Assembly (NCBI GenBank): GCA_049281195.1
Contig: JBAPRR010000331.1
Span: 1 to 58,709 of the forward strand
Direction of reading: 5' to 3'
Source: JBAPRR01 sp049281195
GTDB lineage: Bacteria > Actinomycetota > Acidimicrobiia > Acidimicrobiales > CAVXTF01
Length of the DNA: 58,709 nt
The notes under the pieces: model-generated
Told to the model about the DNA's origin: nothing
Database searches by the model: none
The model's input: only the letters and a program-made list of their open reading frames with translations
Translations under genes and position numbers: made by a program
Shown: positions 24,001 through 31,925 of the stretch, piece after piece
Layout: the number at the start of each line of letters is the position of its first letter
Numbering within the stretch: position 1 is the stretch's first letter

Positions 24001-25440
24001 TCAGGCCCGTTCGTGATCGGGCTCTGCCGGCCTTGCCGGGTGGCCTTGCGCAATCGCAACGGCGGCCAGTTGAGAGCTCACCTCGAGCTTGCGCAGGATC
24101 GATCGGATGTGGGAGCGGACGGTGGCAAGTGAGAGCACAAGCTTTTCCGCTATCTCGATTGCTGTGGCGCCCGTCGTCAGGTGGTAAAGAACCCGGCGCT
24201 CGCTACGCGTAAGCAGAAGGAGCTTGGCCAACCTTTCGGATCGTTGCCCGTTGTGGTCCGCCCCGACCCCGTTCGTTTCTGCGTGGTTCTGATCACCGTT
24301 TCGGTGTGAGAGCGCATGCGTCAGCCCTTCTGGAAGCTCGGACAGGGAGAACGCGCTTTCTGCACCCTGAAGCAGGCATTCGGCCAGAGCGATCTCGTTT
24401 GCGCCGACGCTCACCGCGAGCACACGCATACCGAGCTGGCGCAACGCATGAGTGATAGCGGCCGGTCTCTCGAGCGATCCGTTGTGGTCGTCAGGAGCCT
24501 CGGTCTCCGAGCCGGGATGAATGACGAGCAGCGCCATGGCATCGTGCTCCACCACCCCTTCGAGCGCCAGGAGGCTCGAATCGATGTCCACCGTCGGGGC
24601 GAGCATCGCCGCGACCTGCATCCCGGCATCGATCACCAGTGATCTGACGGCCGCCGATGCCGGGCTCCGGGCCCCTGGCACCAGCGGGGAGGAGTCCACG
24701 ATGAGCACAGAGGGGGCCGCGACTTTCTGCACCGGAGTCATACGGCCGTTTTGCTGCCCCGGCTGTTCGAAAAATGACTGATCCGGGACTTGTTGTCCGA
24801 CGACCTGGGTTCCGCGCCTCACGACACGCCGAGCGAGGCGCGGAGAGTGCCCGTTCGTCCGGGGAACACTCGTGTGCACCACTAAGAACGGTTGCGACTC
24901 GAGGTCCTGATCTTCTATCGCGGACTGCTTCGACGCACTGATCGCAGCGAACGACAGGCGCAGGGCGTCGGCGCTCGGATCACCGTCTGCGATTCCGATG
25001 CGGATTTTTCGGCTCTCGATACCCATGTCGGACAGGGTCCCCGCCACCGAGGAGGCCAGCCGCGCACCGAGCACCTGAGCGTGCAGGCCGCGGTCCACGT
25101 TCTTGAACATCACGATCAACCGCCCGCTTCCGACCATGCAGATGCGGTCGTCCTGTCGCACGAACGCCACGAGACGTTTTGCCACGGAGCTCCACGCCTC
25201 GCGGGATCCCACCTGCGTCGCAGTTGAGATCGCCACGCACGCGATGACGGTTCTCGCAGGTTCGGACGAGGAGTGTTGACTCGGGGATAGTGCTTGTTCC
25301 GGCAGGGCTTGTTCCGACAGGTCAGGCTCTTCGAGAGAGAGGGTTGTGGAGGCATCCCTGAGCTGGGCGTCAGTTTCGGGTCCGCGACCCTTCCATGAAG
25401 GACGCGGCTCCTCGCTGCGACTACTCACCAGCACGACCAC
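24001..25440 (-). CDS. LuxR-type regulator with degenerate GGDEF-like region
   Basis: About 479 residues from GTG 25440 (GTG 25434 or 25428 also possible). Residues about 63-200 resemble a GGDEF domain in spacing (RLVAFVRQDDRICMVGSGRL and IVMF), but the signature GGDEF is replaced by GSGRL, so no diguanylate cyclase activity is expected. The middle (about 250-385, from APSVLIVDSSPLVPG) looks like a receiver-like fold without a clear phospho-acceptor context. The last 65 residues are a LuxR/NarL helix-turn-helix (LTRSERRVLYHLTTGATAIE, then ATVRSHIRSILRKL). The combination suggests a nucleotide- or protein-responsive regulator. Upstream lies a foldable leader (25454-25502). Confidence 0.75.
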   Translation of the reverse strand: MVVLVSSRSEEPRPSWKGRGPETDAQLRDASTTLSLEEPDLSEQALPEQALSPSQHSSSEPARTVIACVAISTATQVGSREAWSSVAKRLVAFVRQDDRICMVGSGRLIVMFKNVDRGLHAQVLGARLASSVAGTLSDMGIESRKIRIGIADGDPSADALRLSFAAISASKQSAIEDQDLESQPFLVVHTSVPRTNGHSPRLARRVVRRGTQVVGQQVPDQSFFEQPGQQNGRMTPVQKVAAPSVLIVDSSPLVPGARSPASAAVRSLVIDAGMQVAAMLAPTVDIDSSLLALEGVVEHDAMALLVIHPGSETEAPDDHNGSLERPAAITHALRQLGMRVLAVSVGANEIALAECLLQGAESAFSLSELPEGLTHALSHRNGDQNHAETNGVGADHNGQRSERLAKLLLLTRSERRVLYHLTTGATAIEIAEKLVLSLATVRSHIRSILRKLEVSSQLAAVAIAQGHPARPAEPDHERA

Positions 25441-25453
25441 GGTGCCCCCCGTT

Positions 25454-25502
25454 GCCTTGCGGCACAGCCCCGGTTTAAAGGCTCCGCCGGTAAGCCTGTG
25501 CC
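25454..25502 (-). promoter_or_regulatory. Structured leader upstream of the LuxR-type gene
   Basis: GGCACAG (25461-25467) and CTGTGCC (25496-25502) are exact complements enclosing an inner GGCT/AGCC stem (25480-25483 with 25493-25496), and a GCC-TTGC-GGC hairpin overlaps the start side. In the minus-strand transcript this places nested stems just before a G-rich site and the GTG start. It could be an RNA control element or an operator; no known riboswitch class was matched. Confidence 0.35.
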
Positions 25503-25608
25503 TAGGCGAACGATACCTCACCTGGTGGTACCCGCAAAACAGGTCGTTCCTCCTGACCGGCGGGCCGGGTATCCGGGTGCTCAAGCCGGATCTGAACTGA
25601 TCCTGCGG

Positions 25609-26676
25609 TCAGAAGCTCGCCGGGAGCGCCAGGCTCACGTGCTCGAAGCAGATGAAGAGAGCCAGCAATACGAGTGGAACCCCGATCACGTAGGCGATCC
25701 ACGTAAACGGGCGGTGCACGCGCTTGGCTCCGAGGTACACCGCGATGGCCAGGATCAAGGTGCCTATGGCCCAGAGCACAGCCGGAAGGACCGGACCGCG
25801 TTGGGTCGCACCGTCGGCCAGGCTCGAGAGAGTCTCGGTGGGAGAGGTCGTCTTGGTGGTCTTCGACCCCCCCGGTGTGGTCGTTCGGGTCGTCGGCTTC
25901 GGGGTGGTGGCCGCCGGGCTGGACGTCGTATCCAGGAAGGCCACCACCACAAGCCTCTGAGAGGCGCTGTAGCGGGGGTTGCAGGTCGTGAGCGTGAGCT
26001 GGGGGGTCGTGCTCTCATCCAGGACCGCGGTGTCGTTGGGGGACACGATCTGCGTGTACTTCACGTCGTAGCGGAACAGGCCCTGACTGGTGAGAATGAA
26101 GATCGGATCGCCCGGGGCGAGCTCGTTGAGGTCGTAGAAGGGGGCGGCGAAGGTGGTCCGGTGGCCCGCTATGGCCACGTTTCCGGCCTGCCCGGGCAGT
26201 GAGGTCCCTTGGTAGTGGCCCGGCCCACCCTGCAGCTGGGACTCACCGGTGCCCTGGACCAGGGCATCGTCCAAGCCGAGCTTGGGGATGGCGAGCAAGC
26301 CGATCGGCTGGCCGATGGCCGGTTGGGCGGTCGTCGGGGCGATCGCAGTCGCAACAGTGGGTAGCGAGGAGCCCTTCGCATCCGCGCCGGGCTTGTCCGC
26401 CCGAAGCGAGTTGAGGTTGAGAGAGGAGCGGCCGATGTCGTGGCCGAGCTGAGTCTTCAGGTCACCCTGGACATGGTCGGTGTACAGGGCGGTTCCCCAC
26501 AGTTGGAAAGCCACGAAAGCGATCAGCAATACACCGACCACGAGCAAGGTCATCCCGATCCTATATAGGACCCTGCCCGTTTCCACGATTCCGATCCTAC
26601 GGGCGCGAAGGCCCGGAATTAGGACTACCTGCCCGCTCATTGGCGTGGGCAAGCGGTTCTGGACTTGAAGCTCCAT
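25609..26676 (-). CDS. srtE: Class E sortase
   Basis: 355-residue transpeptidase that anchors LAxTG proteins to peptidoglycan in actinobacteria. The membrane anchor is at about 38-60. The catalytic residues are H172 (AIAGHRTTF), C232 and R241 (LTLTTCNPRYSASQRLVVV), and the TLTTC context is class E. Unlike typical class E enzymes it carries a Thr/Pro-rich linker (about 252-285) and two more membrane helices at about 297-316 and 325-345, placing the C-terminus back across the membrane. The start may be ATG 26676 or ATG 26640; neither has a good ribosome site. A probable substrate with LAFTG lies at 30106-30837. Confidence 0.9.
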   Translation of the reverse strand: MELQVQNRLPTPMSGQVVLIPGLRARRIGIVETGRVLYRIGMTLLVVGVLLIAFVAFQLWGTALYTDHVQGDLKTQLGHDIGRSSLNLNSLRADKPGADAKGSSLPTVATAIAPTTAQPAIGQPIGLLAIPKLGLDDALVQGTGESQLQGGPGHYQGTSLPGQAGNVAIAGHRTTFAAPFYDLNELAPGDPIFILTSQGLFRYDVKYTQIVSPNDTAVLDESTTPQLTLTTCNPRYSASQRLVVVAFLDTTSSPAATTPKPTTRTTTPGGSKTTKTTSPTETLSSLADGATQRGPVLPAVLWAIGTLILAIAVYLGAKRVHRPFTWIAYVIGVPLVLLALFICFEHVSLALPASF

Positions 26677-26772
26677 GAAAGATACTTTGAGGATGCGTGT
26701 TCATATGGTCGGGCAGGACCAGGAGCCGTAACAACAAAAGGGGCAAAACGGGGGCGATTGAGGGAGCAGGAA

Positions 26773-27729
26773 ATGTTTCGGCTACGCAGATTTCGAACCC
26801 CTTCTGTGGTGTTCGCGTCATTGCTCATATCACTCGTGGCAATCGGTTCATCGGTTGTCCTGGGCTCCGCGCCGGCCTCCGCACAAAGCGGCCCGGCGTG
26901 CAGCTTCAACGCGAGCACGCTCGGCATCGTGACCGGGATTACCGAAGGCGGGAAGGTGCAGATCGACTGCACCGGCCTTCCGGACGATCACCCCTACCTG
27001 GTCTTGGAGATCAGCCTGCTGGTGGCCTTAGATCCCAATACCGCCGGTCTGCTCTCGGGCAACATTTCGCCGAGCCTTCTGATCTCGGCTCTTTCTGCCG
27101 TGCCTCAGATCAACCCTCTGGCGCTGGAGGTCACATCCTCCGACTCCTCGGGAAACCTCAGTTACTCCTACACCACGCCGACCAATCAGCCTCTCGACCC
27201 CAACGCGACCTGCCCGCCCAGTACCGAGGAATTCAACTCGGGCCTGCTCGGTTGTGCGATCGCGATGGTCGACCTGACATCGGGGCAGGAACTGGGCGCG
27301 GGGAGTGCTCTTCTCGAGTACCAGGGATTTCCGTTCTTCCCACCGAATCCCGGCCTGAAGATCAAGCCGAAGAATGTGACATCCGGTGAGTCGGTGAATG
27401 TCGAGTACCCGAAGAACAACACCACCTACTGGTGGCTCGCCACTCTGGCTGACCTCGAAGGTGATCTGAGTGGGGGTACCGGTCCTGACGGAGCGATGGC
27501 GATCAACATCGGAGGGGTGGCCCAGAACGTCCCGAACACCATCTCGGTGACCGCTGCCAGCTACAACGGGACCACTTTCACGCCGCCGCAGATATCCGGC
27601 GGGTTCACCATCCCGACGACGAGTGTCACCGGGAAGCATTACGCGGTCGCGGAATATACGGCCACGCTCGAGGGACTTCCGCTTGGAATGAAGGCGAGGG
27701 AACTCATCAACATCTCGCCGTCGCCGTAA
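26773..27729 (+). CDS. Secreted protein of unknown function
   Basis: 318 residues. A signal peptide is evident: basic MFRLRRFRTP, a hydrophobic stretch and a cleavage-like ASAQS near residue 38. The mature part is rich in Thr, Ser, Asn, Gly and Pro with beta-type composition and a few cysteines (CSFN, DCTG, TCPP, LGCA). There is no membrane anchor or sorting signal. The ATG at 26773 follows the excellent site GGGAGCAGGAA; the frame's earlier codons have none. Divergent from the sortase and followed by an L,D-transpeptidase, so a cell-wall or surface role is likely. No family recognised. Confidence 0.7.
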   Translation: MFRLRRFRTPSVVFASLLISLVAIGSSVVLGSAPASAQSGPACSFNASTLGIVTGITEGGKVQIDCTGLPDDHPYLVLEISLLVALDPNTAGLLSGNISPSLLISALSAVPQINPLALEVTSSDSSGNLSYSYTTPTNQPLDPNATCPPSTEEFNSGLLGCAIAMVDLTSGQELGAGSALLEYQGFPFFPPNPGLKIKPKNVTSGESVNVEYPKNNTTYWWLATLADLEGDLSGGTGPDGAMAINIGGVAQNVPNTISVTAASYNGTTFTPPQISGGFTIPTTSVTGKHYAVAEYTATLEGLPLGMKARELINISPSP

Positions 27730-27800
27730 AGGGGCGATGGCCGCCGCACACTGCGGCAAGCTTTGATAGGGGGGAGCCGGCAAACGCCGGCGAAAGTGAG

Positions 27801-28622
27801 ATGACTGAAACGAGACACGCCGGCCCCAGGAGCCGACCGTCTGTGCAACGCGCGCTGCTGATGATCGCAGCCTGCCTCATGGCAGGCGCGGTCGTCTCGG
27901 CGTGTAGCACCCCACAAGCACAGAAGGCGCCTGCGCCGACAGCCGCTCACACGAACACTGCACCCACGACCTCCACCACCTCGAAGCCTGTGGTCAAACA
28001 GGCGGTCCAACATCCGACGGGTGTGCTGGTGGCGTGGTCCAAGGTGTCGTCACTTCCGATCTGGTCGAGCCCGGTCGCAGGCTCCAATGGCCCAAACCAG
28101 GACCTCGCCAATCCCAACGCCCTCGGGGCGCCGCTGGTCCTGCTGGTGAACAGCATCAAGCAGAGCTGGGTGCAGGTGTATCTGCCGGAGCGCCCGAACG
28201 AGTCCATGGGCTGGACGCTTCAAAGCGACGTATCGCTGGTGAGGGATCCCGAGAAGATCGTCGTCAACCTGAGCCAGAGACGCCTCGAGCTGTACAAAGG
28301 ATCGACGGTTGCATACGAGGCGAACGTGGCTGTCGGAAGCCCTGAGTCTCCGACCCCGACGGGCCAGTTCTTCGTCACCGAGGTTCTCAAGGTCTCCGGT
28401 ACCGGAAATCCCTATGGCCCGTACGCGCTGGGGTTGTCCGGCTTCTCGAATACCTACACATCCTTCGAGGGCGGCCCCGGGCAGATCGCGATACACGGCA
28501 CAAACGAACCGTGGGTGGTGGGGCAGTACGCAAGCCATGGATGTGTTCGTCTGGACAACGCCGACATCACGGAGCTGGCGTTGCAGGTTCAAGCCGGAAC
28601 GCCGGTGGAGATCTCCGGGTAG
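27801..28622 (+). CDS. L,D-transpeptidase lipoprotein (YkuD domain)
   Basis: 273 residues. A lipoprotein signal peptide ends in VVSAC with lipid-attachable C35, then a Thr/Ser/Pro linker. An SH3-like segment (about 70-135, SWVQVYLPERPNESMGW) is followed by the catalytic YkuD domain: IAIHGTNEP (H232) and ASHGCVRLDNADI (H246, C248). It would form 3-3 cross-links in peptidoglycan or anchor proteins at the outer face of the membrane. It starts 71 nt after the secreted protein and may share its transcript. Confidence 0.92.
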   Translation: MTETRHAGPRSRPSVQRALLMIAACLMAGAVVSACSTPQAQKAPAPTAAHTNTAPTTSTTSKPVVKQAVQHPTGVLVAWSKVSSLPIWSSPVAGSNGPNQDLANPNALGAPLVLLVNSIKQSWVQVYLPERPNESMGWTLQSDVSLVRDPEKIVVNLSQRRLELYKGSTVAYEANVAVGSPESPTPTGQFFVTEVLKVSGTGNPYGPYALGLSGFSNTYTSFEGGPGQIAIHGTNEPWVVGQYASHGCVRLDNADITELALQVQAGTPVEISG

Positions 28623-28649
28623 GGCCGCTGTCCGGCGCTCTTTTGACCG

Positions 28650-29279
28650 TCAGACGACGAACGTCGTGGCCATGACAGCGGCCACAAGCTTCCTCACCGA
28701 GTCGGGATCGGCATCGCCTCCTGTGAACAGTAGGTGGGCGCCACCGATGAGGATTGGCACGATGGTGTCGAGGTCTGACTCCGTCGCGAACCTGCCCAGA
28801 TCGCGTTCGGCTGCGAGATAGCCGTAGATCATCGCGGCACCCTCTGTGAGGACCGGGATCCCCGATGGCCTCTGTTTTCGAACGCGCTTGCGCAGATCGT
28901 CGCGGAAGATCAGGAGACCTACCATCGCGAGTGCCACCGAGTTGAAGAGCTCGCTAATGGCACGAGCCAGGTTGTCTTCGACGGTGCTCGTCCCCGCGTC
29001 GTCCAGCAACCGATCGCTCTGCAACTCGATCCGGAGGATCCGATCTTCGATCAATTCGGCGAGGAAAGTATCGAAATCACGGAAGTGCGCGTGAAGCACG
29101 CCCTTTGCGCATCCCGCCTCTGCGGTCACCGCCCGGCTCGTGAGCCCGTGGGCCCCGTCGCGCAAAAGGACGCCCTCTGCGGCTGTGAACAGGTGTTCGC
29201 GCACGTCACGGATTGCGATCCCGGTTGGCAGTTTCTGATCCTTTTCCCGAACCCAACGACATAGTGGGCGCCCGCCCAC
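28650..29279 (-). CDS. TetR-family repressor
   Basis: Up to 209 residues. The N-terminal helix-turn-helix is visible in TSRAVTAEAGCAKGVLHAHF, followed by a helical ligand domain with no recognisable specificity. The longest frame starts at GTG 29279, inside a perfect palindrome (29261-29282); later starts (GTG near 29207) would shorten helix 1. It is divergent from a SAM methyltransferase, the standard layout for a TetR repressor controlling its neighbour and itself. Confidence 0.85.
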   Translation of the reverse strand: MGGRPLCRWVREKDQKLPTGIAIRDVREHLFTAAEGVLLRDGAHGLTSRAVTAEAGCAKGVLHAHFRDFDTFLAELIEDRILRIELQSDRLLDDAGTSTVEDNLARAISELFNSVALAMVGLLIFRDDLRKRVRKQRPSGIPVLTEGAAMIYGYLAAERDLGRFATESDLDTIVPILIGGAHLLFTGGDADPDSVRKLVAAVMATTFVV

Positions 29280-29282
29280 TAT
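29261..29282. promoter_or_regulatory. Perfect palindrome, likely TetR operator
   Basis: Arms ATAGTGGGCG and CGCCCACTAT match exactly around CC. The dyad ends 9 nt before the methyltransferase start codon (29292) and covers the longest tetR start codon. This is the size and symmetry typical of TetR-family operators. Confidence 0.75.
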
Positions 29283-29291
29283 GGTCGAAAC

Positions 29292-30098
29292 GTGGCCACG
29301 TTACCGCCGCAGGGTTCCGAGATTCACGAACATCGCCAGATCGCTGAGTCGTTCGGCTCGGATGCCGAGCGCTATGACCGGACCCGGCCCCACTACCCCG
29401 ACCAGATGATCGAGCGAATCACCGCCTCGAGCTCCGGCTCTGATCTCCTTTGCGCCGGTTGCGGAACGGGGATCGACGCACGCCAGTTCGCCGCCGCGGG
29501 AATGACGGTGCTCGGAGTCGAGCCCGACGAGCGCATGGCCGACTTCGCCCGGTCAACCGGAATCGAGGTGGAGGTGTCGGCCTTCGAGCATTGGGAACCT
29601 CGGGGGAGGCTGTTCGATGTCGTAGCAGCAGGTCAGGCGTGGCATTGGATCGACCCCGTGAAGGGAGCCTCCAAGGCCTCAGAAGTCCTCAAGCCGGGCG
29701 GCAGGCTGGCGGCTTTCTGGAACGTTCACCACCTGCCGCAGACGGTGTCGGACGCCTTCTCCGAAGTGTTCCGCCGCGTGGTCCCGGAGTCCCCGTTCAA
29801 TGCGCCGAGTGCGGACGCTCGTGGCGGATACTCGCTCTTCATCTCGAGAGCGTCGGAGGGCGTCGAAATCGCAGGTGGGTTCACCGACCCACAACAGTGG
29901 CGGTTCGACTGGGAGAAGGTGTATTCCAAAAACGAATGGCTCGAACAGCTCCCGACTCAGGGCACCCTCACTCGAGCATCCTCCGAGCAGGTCGAACGGA
30001 TATCCGACGCGGTAGGCGCAGCCATCGACGAGCTTGGAGGCAGCTTCACCATCGGGTACACGACCGAGCTCTTCACCGCGGTCAAAAGCGCCGACTAA
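29292..30098 (+). CDS. SAM-dependent methyltransferase
   Basis: 268-residue class I methyltransferase of the Methyltransf_11 kind. The SAM-binding loop is LLCAGCGTGIDARQF, the acidic second motif is VEPDERM, and a GQAWHWIDP block is typical of this group. The N-terminal AESFGSDAERYDRTRPHYPD is the usual substrate-side cap. GTG start at 29292, just past the palindrome. Because it is paired with a TetR regulator, it may modify and inactivate a small molecule, but the substrate is unknown. Confidence 0.85.
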   Translation: MATLPPQGSEIHEHRQIAESFGSDAERYDRTRPHYPDQMIERITASSSGSDLLCAGCGTGIDARQFAAAGMTVLGVEPDERMADFARSTGIEVEVSAFEHWEPRGRLFDVVAAGQAWHWIDPVKGASKASEVLKPGGRLAAFWNVHHLPQTVSDAFSEVFRRVVPESPFNAPSADARGGYSLFISRASEGVEIAGGFTDPQQWRFDWEKVYSKNEWLEQLPTQGTLTRASSEQVERISDAVGAAIDELGGSFTIGYTTELFTAVKSAD

Positions 30099-30105
30099 CT
30101 GTTGG

Positions 30106-30837
30106 TCAGGGAACCATCCGCGGGTAGCGCTTCGCGTACACCAGCAGGCCGAGACCCGAAAGAAGCAGGAGCGCCCCAAGGATCGCGAGCAACGTCAGTG
30201 CAGTGCCCGCACCGGTGAACGCAAGCTTCGACGACGGGACCGATGTCGTTGAGCTACCAGATCCGCCCGATCCGCTTCCGCCCTTGGTGGCGGGGCCGAC
30301 AGTGGTGGTCGTGTGTCCACCTGAGGACTTGGTTTTGACAGTCGAAGGCGTGCTCGAGACAGGTACCGTCGACACCGGAACGCTGGAACTGGGTGTGGAC
30401 GACTGGGTGCTGGTCGGAGGGATGCTGGAGACCGAGACACCGCCACAGAACGCTACGAAGCGCTTGAAACCGGAGTAGAAGACCCCATTACGGGCCACAT
30501 CCACCTGAAACTGGCATCCTGCCGTCGCAGGCACGTGGACGAGTAGAACGCCCGAGGTTCCGGTGTCCTCGCCGAGAAGCTTCTGAGGACCGGTCGAAAT
30601 CTCCCACAGGCTCAGCTCCCACACCCGGTTGGGCGGGTTGCTGGCTTTGATGGTGAAGGTGGCACGGGTCGCGGTGAGGACGGGCTCCACGTTTCCGGTG
30701 GCGGCTAGGGCGGCTTGGGCGAATACACCCGTCACGACCATGGCCACTCCGGCGAGGACCAGGCCTTGGGCAGCGCGTTTGAAACCGCTACTCAGACCGA
30801 AAGGACGGATTCGCCCTGTACCCCTACTTCTGTCCAC
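30106..30837 (-). CDS. Cell-wall-anchored surface protein (LAFTG sorting signal)
   Basis: 243 residues. A signal peptide (GFKRAAQGLVLAGVAMVVTG, then ALAATG) is followed by an approximately 100-residue beta-type domain with two cysteines (AGCQFQ and AFCGG), then a Ser/Thr/Pro/Gly-rich stalk (about 130-200). It ends with the tripartite sorting signal: LAFTG at 205-209, a hydrophobic helix and the basic tail AKRYPR. LAxTG is the class E sortase motif, so the sortase at 25609 is the likely enzyme. GTG 30837 is preferred because GGGAGG lies 7 nt before it; the longer TTG start at 30882 is less likely. Confidence 0.82.
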   Translation of the reverse strand: MDRSRGTGRIRPFGLSSGFKRAAQGLVLAGVAMVVTGVFAQAALAATGNVEPVLTATRATFTIKASNPPNRVWELSLWEISTGPQKLLGEDTGTSGVLLVHVPATAGCQFQVDVARNGVFYSGFKRFVAFCGGVSVSSIPPTSTQSSTPSSSVPVSTVPVSSTPSTVKTKSSGGHTTTTVGPATKGGSGSGGSGSSTTSVPSSKLAFTGAGTALTLLAILGALLLLSGLGLLVYAKRYPRMVP

Positions 30838-30976
30838 AGCCACCCCTCCCGGTGAGATCCCGTACACGCACAGCGAGGTCAATGGTACGCCACAGGAGTG
30901 ACAACCGTGAACGTTTACGTCGTGGTGCTAAAGGAATCTTGTTTTGGCCCGGTTGTTGAGGTGTCGCTGGTGAGGT

Positions 30977-31921
30977 CTAGTTGGGGCCGGTGGGGGTTCT
31001 GAACCACCCCACGGTCTGATCTAACCCCGTCTCGAGTGAAACGGCGACGGCATCTGGGAACAGCTGACGCAGCCTGGACTGGTCGGCCTGGGAATCCCTG
31101 ACGTCCCCCGGCCTTGGGTCCGTGTGATTCCGCGTGATCTGCACGCCGGTCACCTTCTCCAAAAGGGCGATCAGCTCGATGAGCGAGACCCTGGAACCGA
31201 ACGCGAGATTGACCGGACGATCCGATGACACCCGCCTGTTGACCGCATCCACCAGAACCGAGGCGACGCTGCCCACGTAGGTGAAGTCACGGGTCTGGTT
31301 CCCGTCTCCGTGAACCGTGACCGGCTCACCCCGGAGTGCCGCGGCGATAAATGCGGGGATCACTGCCGCATAGGCATGATCTGCGGCTTGGAGCGGACCG
31401 AACACGTTGAAGAACCTGAACGCGAGCACGTCCATCGCGAACGACCGCCCGTGAGCGAGGGTGTAGCTCTCCGTGGCGAGCTTGCTCGCGCCGTACGGGC
31501 TCATCGGCATGGTCGCCATGTCCTCGGACTTCGGCAATGCCGGATTTGCGCCGTAAACCGACGACGAAGAAGCGACGATGACGTGCGGCCGCGATCCGAG
31601 GCGGGCGGCCTCAAGCACGTTGAGGGTCCCCGTGGCGTTCGCGTTATGGGTGGCTACAGGGTCAGCGAGCGAACGCGGTACCGATGGACGGGCCGCGAGA
31701 TGCACTATCGACTCGATGCCTGCGGCAGACCTGGCGAGAACCTCGGTGTCGAGAATCGACCCGACGACGAGCTCTATGTCCTTGAGCGGTTCAAGATTCT
31801 CGCGAATGCCGGTCGAAAGATCGTCGAGGACGACGATCCGACCGATGTCCGGATCCGCGCGCAGAGCCGCGCAGAGGTTCGCTCCGATGAAACCGGCTCC
31901 GCCGGTTACGAGGACATCCAA
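30977..31921 (-). CDS. NAD-dependent UDP-sugar C4-epimerase
   Basis: 314-residue extended short-chain dehydrogenase. It has the NAD motif TGGAGFIGANL, VVLDDLSTG for the nucleotide ribose, the catalytic Ser region ASSSSVYG, YGASK with the Tyr-x3-Lys pair, and RFFNVFGP. The WbpP/GalE-type pattern suggests UDP-GlcNAc or UDP-GlcNAcA to Gal-form epimerisation. It lies 4 nt after the 6-dehydrogenase gene, so the pair probably makes UDP-GalNAcA or similar uronic acid for the surface glycan; the exact sugar is inference. Confidence 0.85.
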   Translation of the reverse strand: MDVLVTGGAGFIGANLCAALRADPDIGRIVVLDDLSTGIRENLEPLKDIELVVGSILDTEVLARSAAGIESIVHLAARPSVPRSLADPVATHNANATGTLNVLEAARLGSRPHVIVASSSSVYGANPALPKSEDMATMPMSPYGASKLATESYTLAHGRSFAMDVLAFRFFNVFGPLQAADHAYAAVIPAFIAAALRGEPVTVHGDGNQTRDFTYVGSVASVLVDAVNRRVSSDRPVNLAFGSRVSLIELIALLEKVTGVQITRNHTDPRPGDVRDSQADQSRLRQLFPDAVAVSLETGLDQTVGWFRTPTGPN

Positions 31922-31925
31922 AGTG

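Noticed and set aside
25454..25502. Cyclic-di-GMP or cyclic-di-AMP riboswitch
   Set aside because: Some local resemblance in G-rich segments, but the conserved cores of these classes are not present; kept only as an unnamed structured leader.
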